The notes under the pieces: model-generated
The model's input: only the letters and a program-made list of their open reading frames with translations
Told to the model about the DNA's origin: nothing
Database searches by the model: none
NCBI RefSeq assembly: GCF_000189635.1
Contig: NW_002475939.1
Location: 1 to 64,000 of the forward strand
DNA: 64,000 nt
From: Tetrahymena thermophila SB210
Taxonomy: Eukaryota > Ciliophora > Oligohymenophorea > Hymenostomatida > Tetrahymenidae
Direction: 5' to 3'
Part shown: in pieces, positions 1 to 13,520 of the stretch
Layout of the letters: every line of letters starts with the position of its first letter
Position numbering within the stretch: the stretch's first letter is position 1
Translations under genes and position numbers: made by a program

Positions 1-1223
1 GTAAGTTTATTTTATTTACTTGATGATATGTATTCTGAATCTGGTTTACTTTCGTGGTATTTATAAACTTCTAATGAAACTACTTTTTAATCACTATCAG
101 TAGATCTGAAACATAGGTCTAAGTTCTAAAATTCATCTTATGCCTTTAATTCAATCTTTCCTTCATTTATATTTTTTTATAAATCTATCTCTTTCTTTGT
201 TGTAGACTCAATCACCTAAACATATTTTTAATAATAGGTAGGTAACATTAAAGTTTGATTGATTTTATGAAACAAAATGCTATTACATAAATTTCGAAGT
301 TATTTTCATTTTTTCCAGAAACTTAGTAAGTAATTTTCGAGGCTTCTCTAATTTCTAACTTAACTTAATAGCAAACGTACTTTGAACCTACTTTAAGGTA
401 AATGCATTAAACATTTACTATAAATAATAAGGCTAAAACAAATCCTAAATATTTCATTTCTGTCAATTTTAAATATCCTTTTTTAATATCAAAAATCTTT
501 TGTTCCCAAAATCTTTGAAATAAAGAAACTAATAAAAAATAAATTAAAATTGATTTTTAAGATATACTTTAAAATGAAAACATCTGGATTCATATCAAAA
601 CAGTATTTTTCCTATCTTTATATTAATTATTATTTGATACAAAAGTATTTTTAATTAAATTGATTTTAATTAAAAAAAATTAATAAACTGAAATTTTTAT
701 TAAATCCAAATAAAATATTTATTTTTTTTCAATTTAAAAAATAAAATTATTGTAAATTTAAAATTAATAAATAAAATGGTGAATTTATAATGAAATATAA
801 TTCAATAGCGTTTAAAATACATATAAAATAGTTAATTTGACATTTAATAGATTTACTTAGAAAACTAAAAAAATTTTTATTTTTGCGCAATTTTCAAAAA
901 GAAAATGCATACTTGAAAGATTAATGGAGAACTGGATGATTTTAATTTTTTCTTGTTTTTTGTCAGTTTGCTTTCTTTTAGATTGAAAAAATTTCTAAGT
1001 TTTTAGTGTTTAAACAATTTAACCAAATATTCGTTGAAATGATGAATCAATTTTTAGACAAGGATTAAAAGGCATATAAAATATCAGAAAATCAACCGAT
1101 TTAATAAATAATTGAATTCCAGCATATTTGAAAAAATAAAAAAATAATTATAAACTAAATAACGAAAAAAAAAAAACACTAAAATTTAAAGAAAAAAAGT
1201 AAACTCGCTCAAATTGTTATAAA
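1..1223. other. AT-rich non-coding stretch upstream of the CDK gene
   Basis: No reading frame with coding character was found on either strand. The sequence is AT-rich with A and T runs, typical of ciliate intergenic DNA. It begins with GTAAGT, which looks like a 5' splice site, so the left edge could lie in an intron of a gene outside the window; this cannot be settled here. The last few hundred bases should hold the promoter and 5' UTR of the kinase gene. Confidence 0.6.
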
Positions 1224-2371
<1,148 letters not shown>

Positions 2372-3247
2372 AAAACAAAAAATAAAATAAATAAATAATA
2401 AATATTTACAAAAGAAAGCAAATAAAAATACTTATAAAATCTTATTACACAATTAATAATTTAATTAATAGAAAATATCTAATATAACATATAATTAACT
2501 ATCTGAGTACATCATTTATATTAAAATATAATTGTCCATATACTCTTTATATATTTATCATTAAAAATTATTTCCTTAGGCTGTAAAAAACAAACAAACA
2601 TTAATTACATAAAAACTAAAAAAACAAAATTTGTAAAGTAAATTTTTAATTGAAATAAACAAATGCAAATAAATAAATAAGGGAAGATAATTTTTTTAAC
2701 TTACTTGCTACTTAGCTAGCAAGCAGATAATTAATTAATTAATTAATAAATAAATACTGTGAAGTAATATGGAGAAATGGGTATGATATAAATAATAAAT
2801 AGAATAATTAAGTAGATAAGTAAGTGTTATTTTATAGTAGTAGTTGATTAGTTAATTGGAAAGCATTTAAGAATAAGAATTGTATAAATTAATTAGTTAA
2901 TTATGGCTTAATATTTCATATGGAATTTTTAATTTATTAGAAGAATGGATAGTTGAAATTTATTTCTTTATTTATTTATTTATTTTTGTGTGTTTTTAAG
3001 TGTTTTTGCTTGGATGAATTGCTCAGAAGAGAGCTAAGATTTATTCCTTATACTTTTTATCAAGCTCTAAATTTTGGCTGAGGGTAATTAGTTATTCTTT
3101 AACATCGCTCATGTTTTCCTATTTTCCATATAAATTAAAGTAAATAAATGAGTCAAAAAAAAAGGAAATTAAATTCTCTTTATCAGAGAGAGTATGAAGC
3201 TATTATCTTTTGTCAGTCCCGAAAGATGGTATTTATGAACAATTTAA
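2372..3247. other. Tail-to-tail intergenic region with simple repeats
   Basis: Region between the 3' ends of the kinase (+) and the next gene (minus). It contains an AATT-type simple repeat around 2729-2747 and a small hairpin (CTTGCTA at 2704-2710 with TAGCAAG at 2717-2723). The part from about 3000 to 3247 is less AT-rich and is probably the 3' UTR of the minus-strand gene. No coding frame was seen. Confidence 0.55.
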
Positions 3248-3294
3248 TCAGAAATCATATTCATAGTTATGCATCAGTTGAGATAATAGCTTCA
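3195..3294. repeat. 14-bp perfect inverted repeat bracketing a terminal exon
   Basis: TGAAGCTATTATCT at 3195-3208 is exactly complementary to AGATAATAGCTTCA at 3281-3294, leaving a loop of 72 bases. On the minus-strand transcript the 5' arm covers the predicted 3' splice site (intron ends at 3290) and the first codons of the last exon. The 3' arm lies in the 3' UTR beyond the stop. Folding would hide the acceptor site and loop out the exon. Confidence 0.7.
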
Positions 3295-3849
3295 CAAGAT
3301 GTTTAACATAAATTTTATATAATTTTTTATTATTTAAATGTTTACCTATTTTAATAAATCATCAAGTCTTTGTTTCTTGTCATCGTATATTTCAATTGTT
3401 TTTTTAACATCCTTAATAATTTAGTCTCTTTTTTAAATTATATCAGGAGTAAGTTGAGCATTCTTGAAGCTGGATTCTTCTTCTTGTTCGACAGGAGGTT
3501 ATCCCAAAGCTTCAGTGTTATTGGAAGCAATGTTAGCAATCAACAAGTCAGTTTCTTCTAAAGTATTTTTCAACATTTTTACAGTCTCGTCGAGAGGGGT
3601 AAAATCAGGGAGAGGCTTTTCAATGTCTACTTCTTTTAAAAGCTTGGCGATCTCGTTTTCGGATTCATTTTTAGGAGGTTCAGGACCCTTAGAGTTTTTG
3701 TTGCCCTTTTTGTTGTTTTATTTGTTTTATTATTCTTGATGATTATTTTCTTGGGCAGAGATATTTGCAGGATGATTTATGTATTATTCTAATCTCTTTT
3801 CCTCCTTAGATTTAGTGTTGTTTTTTGGGTTAGTCTTCTTAGGAGCCAT
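3248..3849 (-). CDS. Small acidic, charged, helical protein of unknown function
   Basis: I do not recognise the family. Two exons, 3849-3346 and 3289-3248, with a 56-nt GT...AG intron give 181 aa. The N-terminus is Lys/Asn/Gln-rich and looks disordered (MAPKKTNPKNNTKSKEEKR). The C-terminal half is acidic and probably helical, with heptad-like leucines in the segment IEIYDDKKQRLDDLL just before the splice site. If the intron were retained, translation would continue on a different tail to a TGA within the intron, so two C-termini are possible. The start is the first ATG of the open frame. No signal peptide or membrane segment is seen. Coding is supported by codon use and by the in-frame TAA codons; the exon 2 junction is inferred. 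Confidence 0.75.
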
Positions 3850-5457
3850 TTGTTATTCTTCTCAATAATACTTCTGAGCTTGCAAGAACTGCTCTTTTTT
3901 ATATCTTTGTTTCCCTTTTTTTATGGGATTTAGATATTTTAATTTTGTTTTGTTTTTTTAAATTAATTCAAATTATTATATTTCCTCTCGGTTTGGTAGT
4001 TTATAAAGTTAACTAATAAGAAAAAAAAAAAATATTTAACCTTGAATTTCAATCCCACGATAAGAATCTTTGTTAATTAGCAATAAAAGTTAATAATTGC
4101 TTCGTATTGCTTATTTTAAATTTTTAAATATTTCAATTTTATTCATAAAAATATATTTATTTGATTTTATCTAACTAACTAAATAAATAAATATTTAATT
4201 TAATCGAATATTCTTTTTAATCACAAGATATTTTTTTGAAAAAACAAACAAACAAACGATTTTTGTTAGTTTCTTTTTGTAAAAAGTATTTAAAGTTTAT
4301 TTTTACTTTTTAAAATATATATATAAATTATAAATTTTATCTTTTATTTAAAAGTAAAAATAAACCAATATATTAATTTTTATTTAAGAGGTTTTTTTCA
4401 ATATAAAATTATTGTGTCTATTTTTTATTAATTAAGTTAAGAAATAAAAACAAATATTTTTTCGTAATATTCTTTTCTTTTCAAAAATAATAATTAAAGT
4501 TTATTTATTTTATAAGAAATAATATTAATTTATTCATCTATTATTGTCTAATTCATATTAATTACTTAGATTAAATCCATCAATATTTCTTTGATTAGTA
4601 GTTTGCTGTGGTTGTTTCTAGTTTTCAAATTTAAAAGTATTTCTTTTATAAAAATAGAATTAATTTATTTTTACTATTATATATTTGTTTGAAATTACCT
4701 CTTAATTGCTTTGATTAAATTTATTAGTATATATTTGCTAATTACTTAAAATAAACTAATATATTATATAAAATATAATTATTATATGTTTTATTTTTAT
4801 TCTTACATTTTTTAGAAATTATCTTTTTAAATTGCTTTTTGTTAAATTTATGAGAATTTATTGGCAAATTATTTAATTTCTTTTAATTAAAATAAATTTG
4901 TTTATTTAATAATAATAGAATTATGGTACATTTTCTTTTTATTTTCATCTATTTTTTTAGTTTCTTTATATTAATTAGATAGGTCTGTCAAATTTTTGGA
5001 AACATTAATTTATTTTAAAAATTAACTATTTGATAATAATTTTAGTTCACAAACTAATTTTATTTTTAGCAATTAAACTACCTATAAGTTTGTTAAAAAT
5101 TTTCACTTTTTTTTGTATTGGATTTTTATAATTTTATTTTTTTAAATTATATTTTTTCAAATTTAAAAGTATTTTATATATTAATTTTTTTTATTTAATT
5201 AGAAGTTTTTATTAAAATTTATTTATATTAAATTTAACTATTAGATACTATGTTTTGAATTAAAAAATTATCTTTAAACATATATTGACAAAAAAATATC
5301 TACATTTTTCTTTAAAAATTAGAAATATAAATATTTATTTAATAAATAGTTTTTTATTTTTTATGTTTAATTTAACTAGATATTTATTTAAACAAAATTT
5401 TTTATGAATAGATCCTTTTTAAAATTATTTTTATTAGGGTATTTGCATATGTTAAAG
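3850..5457. other. Very AT-rich intergenic region
   Basis: No gene was recognised in this 1.6-kb stretch, which is made mainly of A/T runs. It should contain the promoter of the minus-strand gene ending at 3849 and the 3' UTR of the RING gene that ends at 5458. Confidence 0.55.
4295..4365. repeat. 16-bp perfect inverted repeat
   Basis: GTTTATTTTTACTTTT at 4295-4310 is exactly complementary to AAAAGTAAAAATAAAC at 4350-4365, with a 39-base spacer. It is AT-rich, so it could have arisen by chance or slippage. It lies upstream of the gene ending at 3849. Confidence 0.5.
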
Positions 5458-6390
5458 TCACTCTTATAATCTTAGTATTATATTATCCCTGCAAAAGGGG
5501 CACTTTGAATTAGATTAGAACCATAGCTTAATACAATCATAATGGAAATAATGCTTACATTTAGGAAGAACAATTACTATTTCATCTATTTCATATTCAA
5601 TCAAGCATATTGAGCATTTATCTTTGTCCCCTAAGCTCACACTTAAAGAATTCATAAACACATTTACAGATTTTATAGAGTGCTAAGATTTATTTACTGG
5701 ACTTACTGATGTAAATTTATTTGCTTAGATAAGGGAATTATTTTTAATCTAAAAGCTATTATTATTATTATTATTATTATTTATATTAATGTTATTGTTA
5801 TCTATATTATTGAAATCATTTTATTAGTTTTTAATTGTCTTTTCTTTTAAATTGCTTTATTAATTTTGGTTCTGAGCTTAATATTGCTTTTAAAAATTTT
5901 CATAAGTAATAGATTCAAGTTTTTCTAATTCATGATCGCTTAAACCTCTATTAATGTTTAAATTTTGATCCCCAGATAAATCCACCATTAGTACAAAGCA
6001 AACAAATGCAAATAAGATTACTGAAAGTATTAAAATGCATATCATATTGATCCAAAAAACAAAAAAAAATAAATAGTATGATATCGTTTCATAAAAATTC
6101 ATATATTTTAATGGGTAATTATCACCCTCAAGCATATTTATGAGATAAATCAAACTTTAAAATAAACAAATTTCATATTCATATTAACTAGAGTTACGGG
6201 CCATCCGAATAAATATCAGGCAGTTATCTATTCCTAATAAAAGAACAAGCGAATTACAAAACATTAACCTATCTAATTAAATTGCTGACTCTTCCCAGTT
6301 AGAATATGCAAATGAAATATAAATCAATGGTACACAAATCCTGCAGATGAAGCTTAATGCCAGCTGCATAATTTCTGAAAAACTTTTCAT
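5458..6390 (-). CDS. Multi-pass membrane RING-H2 E3 ubiquitin ligase
   Basis: Single-exon gene, 310 aa, from the ATG at 6390 to TGA at 5460-5458. Hydrophobic segments lie at about residues 9-28, 44-63, 75-88 and 106-140, so it is probably anchored in an endomembrane by about four helices. A cytosolic Asn/Gln-rich linker follows, including an Asn run encoded by the ATT repeat near 5761. The C-terminal RING-H2 finger has the spacing C259-x2-C262-x15-C278-x-H280-x2-H283-x2-C286-x10-C297-x2-C300, which binds two zinc ions and recruits an E2 enzyme. The order (membrane helices, disordered linker, C-terminal RING-H2) is shared by many plant and ciliate ligases. The substrate is unknown. Confidence 0.9.
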
Positions 6391-7500
6391 TCTTTAGTTA
6401 GGAGAAAGCTAAAACTCAATCTTCTTTTCCCCCTCTTTTTTTCAAAAATTATCAGCAAATACAACTACTATAATTCGCTCTCTATTTTTTTGGTTAATTT
6501 GCTAAATAAAAATTTGTTGTAGTAATATTTGCTCCTACTTGATAAATTTTACATGTAAAACTCTATTAAAAATAATACAATTCCCTTTTATCGTCAAATC
6601 CTATTTTGAAATATTAACGAAAGTAAAACAAAAACTCATGATTAAATTAAGATAATTTTCTATCAATAGAAAAAATGTAATTTTGAAGGATTTTTCTGGG
6701 CGCTAGGTAAATCTTGTAACTAAGTAAAAATGGCTGCATTTACAAAAATGCATATGTAACAAAAATATTTATGAAAATAACTAATATTTTCATTTCCTCT
6801 TTTAAAATTTATGTTTAATACTGTTATTTTTTAATTTTTGTTTTGAGAGATTCTATTTATCAAAATTTAATTATTCCTTTGCTTTTATTCCATATTACAT
6901 TTTTAACAAATATTTAATTTAATTTTACTGCTGATTTATATCGATATTTTGAATTTAAAGAATCTGATTTTATAAGATAGCCTTAGATGAGATTATTGAA
7001 TAATCTTTTATAGAAATATTTACTCTTTTTAATCATTGAAACTTACATAAGATTTAAATTTAATTTGAAAAAAAATTTATTAATTTAATATAATAATGTG
7101 TGTAAATGATTATCAAAATCTGATAATATGATTAAAAGAGTAAAATAAAGCAAATTAGTAAAATTAAATACTCTATTTAAAGATGGAAAACAATAAATAA
7201 AAATTTAATATATAGTTAGAAAAGTATATTTATTAATTTCCTATATATTTTTGGAAAATTATTAATTAATTTAGTATTGGATGCACTTGGTTTATTCTTA
7301 ATTAAATAAATTTAGTTTTATTAAATCATATGTTTGTTTGTTTCTTTCAGCCATTTTTATAAAATAGTTTTGTTATTTTGATAAGAGCGAATAAAATTTA
7401 TATAATTTATTTTTTATTCATTCTTATATTTATCACTTTTCTTGTTTTATAATTATTATAAGAATCCTATTCAATTTTTTTAATTGTAAGTTAATATTTC
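6391..7500. other. AT-rich intergenic region
   Basis: No coding frame was recognised. It separates the start of the RING gene from the 3' end of the next minus-strand gene and presumably holds the RING promoter. Long T and A runs dominate. Confidence 0.55.
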
Positions 7501-9747
7501 TCAAACAATTTTGAATTCAAATTAAATAGAGTCAAGTTATTTATGATTACCATTATCATTGAATTAAATAATTCTATGACTCTTAGCAAATACGTTTTTA
7601 AGGTTAGTTGCAGGGGAAATGAAAGATGAATTCAAAGGTTAATTAGAAGATACAGCAGGTTCAGGATATGATTAAACTAGCTAAACATGGCCTTAATCTC
7701 CTCTGGCAAGATGAACATCTTGAGCTATATAGCTGTCATCTATATGATAGAAATGATTTTATCTAATAAGCTCTGACTCTAATTCGCATTTGTTTTAAAT
7801 CTAATTACTATTCTAATCTATGTATTCTGAATTTATATACTTAAATTAACTGTTATCTTCGTAAATAGATTAGCCTAAAAAGTCATTGCTAAAATAACCT
7901 TAATTAAAATAGGATTTTTCCTCATACTGATTATAGTTTTAATTGATCTAATTATCACATTAAGATTAATTATTATTATTTTACTATTTTTATTAATCTT
8001 AATTGTATTCTATTTGCATTTGCTAGTGACCTATGAGAATTTACTCATTATCTTTCGTTATTTACTTGCGCTTTTATAAATTTTAGCGGTCTTTCAAATA
8101 TTTATTTTTACTTTTTTCATAGTATTTTTCCAAAAACTCCTCACTTTGTTTTGTATAATTTAGCTCTTAGACTAAAGATTTTAAGTGAGAGTGATATTTA
8201 TCTTATTTACGTAACGTTATGATTTGCTATATCATGTTTGGTTCTACATCTATTAAGCCAAACGCCATACAACTTATTTCATTATAATTATCAATTGGTA
8301 GTCTTAAATGAGGAGGGTATTCAATACATACTGGTAAAATCTTTAATTTTGAGTAAACACGAATATTATCCAAAGTATAGATTTCAAAATCTGATTGAGC
8401 TCCCTTAAACCTACCTTACACAATCGATAGCATGCGAACAAGCATCATTTTAAGACGAGATTCAAAATTGTACAATTCAGGTTTTCCTTGACGAAAAATT
8501 ATATTAGTGATTGTTTATTCATCTGTGCCTAGAAGCGCTAAAAATTGTCTGCTATAACCAACTTCATAAGCCTCAAACGTAGAAGTAACATAATTAGTTT
8601 GAAACTTTTGTACAAAGTACATTTAATGCTCATCAATTTTTTCTAAAAAGAGATTCACTTGTTCATCAAAATATGCCCTACGTTTCGCTATAAGATCCTG
8701 AGAAAATCCAGTTAGTGTCCTTGCATTTTTTATTTATAAATGAATGAGTTTTGTGATCTCTTAGTACTTCTCTATTAATTTTCCAACTAAATGGATATTT
8801 TGATCAGGATATTCGATAAGAAGCTTTGAAAGAAAGTTAAAGTCAACCAAAAACTCATTGCTTGAAGCTTGGAACATTGACAAGCATCTTGTTTTTTTAT
8901 TATATACAACTCTTTGAACAGGCTTATATAAATTAATTATACAATCTAAATTATCATTATTGTTAATTGATGAGAAATCCATTTCAATTAAGACATCTCC
9001 CATTAAAAAGTAGGACTAAGCACTCTAAGGCATAGTATAAGGAACTTTCAATTTCATACTGCACTTTTAACTTGACTCCCTTTTTCTATAAATATCCACA
9101 TATGAAACTTTGGTTTATTTTACTCCTGCATCCTTGCTTTTCTTTTATTTAGATATTTTCTTTTTCTTTTTACACTCCAGCTATTTTTCAGATATATTTT
9201 AGCTGGAAATATCAGTTTTACGTTACGAATTAATTGATTGTTAGGTAATACTTAATTGGTTAGTACTACTAAGTTAAGTGTTTTTGAATTCATCATTCTG
9301 CTCTTCACTTGAACTTTCATAACTTTTCAAAAAATTGCTCTCTTCGCAAGAGTTTTGATTTAGTGTCTATGAGTGAGTGCGAAATTCTTAGTGATTTACT
9401 TAACTCTTACTGCTTTCATGCTCATAATTTTGATTATTGCTGTTATCGTTATCTAAATTTTCTTAATTCTATTATTCAATTTCTTCTTCTACTTCTTCAT
9501 TATTTTATTAATCTTCATTATCTTCACATTCTTCTTCATCATCTTCTTCTTCTCCATCATCATTATCATCAGATAATTCTTCTTCTAATTCTTCGTCATC
9601 AATTGGAACGAACTCGTATAATTCATCCTAAATTTCTCTTAATTCTTATTCTGTCAAAGAACATTTGGATTTAATATCTGATTAAAATCCACCTAGAATA
9701 TTTGAAATTGGAAGATTGAGATTTTCGATGTCAACTCTGTCATCCAT
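7501..9747 (-). CDS. Acidic protein of 748 aa, unknown function, possible PAS-like segment
   Basis: Uninterrupted frame from the ATG at 9747 to TGA at 7503-7501; I do not recognise the protein. Residues about 50-100 form a strongly acidic Glu/Asp block. Residues about 105-230 are Ser/Gln/Asn-rich and end in a Lys-rich basic patch (CKKKKKISKQKKSK) that could be a nuclear localisation signal. Residues about 235-530 form the only clearly folded part, with alternating hydrophobic patterns. Within it, the stretch SRQFLALLGTDEQTI followed by GKPELYNFE (about 395-430) recalls a PAS-type core as found in some transcription regulators; this is a weak resemblance by eye. The C-terminus is Gln/Asn-rich. 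The plus-strand His/Leu-rich frame over the acidic block is only its antisense. A nuclear regulator is a plausible guess. Confidence 0.85.
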
Positions 9748-11272
9748 TTTTTGAGTGAGAATTTTATTATTATTTTTTTAATTCTTGTTACAAACGAATA
9801 ATTAAGTTGAAGTTGATATATTTAATTCAATCCAAAATCTCTTTTTATATCTTTAATTATATGTTCTGATTTTTAATTGGGTTTCACTTTTTTTTTAGTT
9901 TTTTTTGTTATTGATAAATTTTGTACAAAATCTTTTATTATGTTTTAATCTGCGCTCTAATTATACCCTTCATTTAGAAAGAAGATTTATTTATAATACA
10001 TCAAATTTATTTTTTTTCGCCATATGTTTGATTATTAGTTTATTTGATAATTGTTAAATTATAGCCATACTTTAATATGTTGGATTTTAATATTACTTCT
10101 TTTTACAATCCATTCTATTAATATTATTTCTATCCCAGCAACACCTCTTTAAAAATCCTAGATCAAATATACTTAAAATAAGCTTAAAAAATAGAAAGAC
10201 AATAAATTAGGTAAGACTAAATCTAAAGATAAATTATCTTATTTATTTCTTTTGTTTTTTGATCCTCAAAAAATAAATAATCATATTTTCCAATTATTTT
10301 TCTTTTTTTTCTAAAAGAAATCATTTTTAAAATTATATAAAAATAAAGACTTAAAAAATGTGATAATTTCAATAAGGGAATAATAATCACTTCAAAAAAT
10401 TTTCTTTATATTAATGTAATATATTTTAAAAGAAAGATACCCTATATCACATAAGTTAAGTATTTAATAGAACAAGTGTAAAGTATAAATTTAGAATTAA
10501 GTAACTCTTAATTAATTAATAAAATCTTTCAACCTATTAACATAAATATAATCCAACAAAAGTACTTTTAAGTATTTGTAAGATTTTGTCATAATTATTG
10601 TAAAATCTAGTTAGCTATCATTTGCTCTTTATATTTCTTTCAAAACACTTTTATTATAAAAGAAATATTATGAAGAATAATTGATTTGTAATAAAATTTT
10701 TTACTACTTTATTGATTTTGATAAATAATTTTCTATTTTTTAAATGCATCTCTTTATCTGGATAATAAAAATGCTATCAAATATTTGCATATTTGATTTC
10801 TTTCAATTTTCTTATTTCTCCTTTTAAGTCTAAAAAAAAATAAAAATATTTGATTTACATTTATTAAAAAGTTTTTATTTGATAATTAATAGACCTTTTG
10901 ATATTTAAGGTAAAACAAATGGGTATTAGTCAAATCTTTTAAAGATTAAAAATATATATATGATTATTATAACAATTAAACCTCATTCAAATTAAAATTA
11001 TTTAATTTATGGGACAAAGTGAAAAAAAATAAAATAATTTCACTCAATTCATAGCTGGAATTTTAAAATTAAATTGTTTGTAATCTTGATTATAATAAAT
11101 AAAATTGATAAAACTTAATTAAACTTTTATCTTATGTTTGACTCTTCATTTACACTTATAGAAATCAAATATTGCTTAACATAAAGAACAAATAAAAGAA
11201 AGTCAATTTAATTTTTCATAAAATAATAAATATACAGAATAAATTTATGATGAAAAGAGACAAGCTATGCTA
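9748..11272. other. AT-rich intergenic region
   Basis: No gene was seen. The stretch contains the promoter side of the acidic-protein gene and the 3' flank of the first thioesterase gene. Short poly-A and poly-T tracts are common. Confidence 0.55.
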
Positions 11273-12948
11273 TCAACTTGAGTGCATGCAATTTTGAACT
11301 CTTCTTTAAGAGTCAAGGTAGATCATAGCTTCAGTATATGTTTCTGGGAACACTTTTGTAATTTTAGCATCTTTTTCAGCAACAAATGTTAGATGCAAGT
11401 CATTTGTTTTCAATCTTTCTTAACTTTTATTAACTTTGAAGCATTCAACTACTACGTGAATAACATTATCTTCACTAATATATCCGATTTTTGCATGCAA
11501 TTCCAAAATACTTCCTAAATCTACACCATTTATGAACTAAAAGTCATCTATTGCATATACTTCTATTCTTTATTTATTAGTATGGAGATAACCACACAAC
11601 CAACCTAATTCATAGGCTTCTCTCATGATATATCCTCCAAAAATATTTCCATGAAGGTTCTAATCCTAATATATCAGTTTTTATTAAATAGTTAATAAAT
11701 TGTTTGTACAAGTGAAGAGTAAACTAATCTAAATAAAAAATAAATATCATAATTTTTTTCTCAATAATGAACTTATTTGTGGGTTTGATTCAAATAATAT
11801 CTAAAAACTAATTTGCATAACCTAATAAATTCTTAATACATAAATATCCTCTTTTCATAAAAATAGGGAAAAGACCTTTAAAATTTATATTTTCTTCAAA
11901 TCAAATCAAAAATATTTAACTATAATAATAATCATTAAATATAATTTAATATCCTATTTCATATTTTTGTGGCATAATTAAATTAAAAGAAAGTTCAGTA
12001 ATATACCTGCTTATGCATGATTAACTTTTTAGATATATGAGTGAGATTGATTTATTTTTTATCCTTTTTTGATTCTTCTGAAGTAAAGAAATTATGAACA
12101 GTAAGACTTTCGTTATATGATGGAGGTTATTTCTTTAGAGAAGTAGCAGCTGCATTCTTTCTTTTTGTCTGATTTTAAATACCAAGCTAATATAGAATGT
12201 TACAATTTCTTACACTTTTCTCTCCATCAAATTTGAATACAGGTACTTGATGAGCTGTCTTATTATGACTTTCTTTACTTCTTGCTACTAATAAGAAGTT
12301 AGCTTTAGCTGCTAATTCTAATTAGTTACGGCTATTAACTTATAAGAGATCTAGCTATACTTCGATCGAACTTTTACCTGTATGTGTTGGATATCCCCTG
12401 ACAATAATATCTCTATCATGATGGATTCTTCTATAAAACTGTATATTATCGACACAAGCAGCCATTATTGTTGCTTATTGCATATACACATATTTATAGG
12501 CAACTGTTGTTGCTACGTAATCATAAAGTTCTAAAATACGACCAATTCTTATTGATTTTGTGTTCAATAATTCCATAAATCTTCGTATAATTTCATTTGA
12601 AGAACAGGGTAGCTTAACTTCGTAATAGCAATTACGAGGATAATTAACTTTTTCATCAGATACTTCTTTATTTATAGCTTCATACACTCCTATTTCATAA
12701 AATGCAGATGGGAAATAACTCTATACTACCCTATCTGTCTTTTTCTCTTCCTATGTTAACTCTCTTTTTTCATTATCAAGAAGAGTAAATCTAATTGCAT
12801 CATGAGAAAGTTGGTTTAATTGGTTTTTTAAATTGATCGCATCGAAAACCTAAGAGTATTAAATTCCATTCAAACCACTTAAGTATCTCTTGCTGTGATA
12901 CAAAGTAGATTGAATCAACTAAGATTAAAACAATAATTTTTTTATCAT
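11273..12948 (-). CDS. ACOT9-type acyl-CoA thioesterase, tandem hotdog domains (copy 1)
   Basis: Hydrolyses acyl-CoA to free acid and CoA, probably in the mitochondrion. Two exons, 12948-12007 and 11665-11273, with a 341-nt intron encode 444 aa, close to animal ACOT9. Residues 1-25 are basic, amphipathic and free of acidic residues, as in a mitochondrial presequence. The first hotdog domain has SIRIGRILELYDY and the motif AACVDN; ACOT9 has the equivalent GRILEDLD. The second domain has LHGNIFGGYIMREAYELGW, the typical HGNIFGG hotdog helix. The intron falls just before this motif. The next gene upstream (13521-15163) is a diverged tandem copy. Substrate chain length cannot be read from sequence. 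Confidence 0.93.
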
Positions 12949-13520
12949 ATTTTTGTTTATTTTCTTTTGAAAAACAATAATTTTTATCTTCTATTTTTAC
13001 TATATGAATGGAATAATGTAAATCTTATTTCTGATTAAATCATTTTGATAATTGCAAAATACCTTGTGTTTAATCAAAATAAAAATACAATAATGATGCA
13101 TTATTTACTGAGAATTCATGATAAAAAATTGTTACTTTTTTAATGTTACTTCAAAAAAGGTTTAATAAAAAACTTTGTTAACTAAATAAGCAAATATAAA
13201 TATTTCTTAAAAGTTTTAGAAAAATATTTTTAGGACTAGTAAGTAAGAAAATACAATATAAAAAGCAAATTTATTTGACAAACAAAGACTAAAAATATGT
13301 TTCTAACTTATTAAAAGTAAAAAAATTGTTGATAATTTTTTACAAACAATTTATTTTTAAAAAATAAAATAAGAAGTAAAAATGTTAATATATTTAATAC
13401 TCTAAATAATTATAAATTATTTAATTACAAGTTTCATTAATAAAAACATAAATTTTATTTTATTAAATTATTTTAATAATATATTTCATCATATAAATTA
13501 GAGAAAATGTAGCTTAGATT
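12949..13520. other. Spacer between the two thioesterase genes
   Basis: About 570 bases of AT-rich sequence with no coding frame. It must contain the promoter of copy 1 and the 3' UTR of copy 2, which are transcribed in the same direction. Confidence 0.6.

Noticed and set aside
3370-3739. Two overlapping plus-strand frames
   Set aside because: Antisense shadows of the acidic gene at 3248-3849.
9309-9674. Plus-strand His/Leu-rich frame of 121 codons
   Set aside because: It is the antisense of the Glu/Asp-rich block of the minus-strand gene at 7501-9747.
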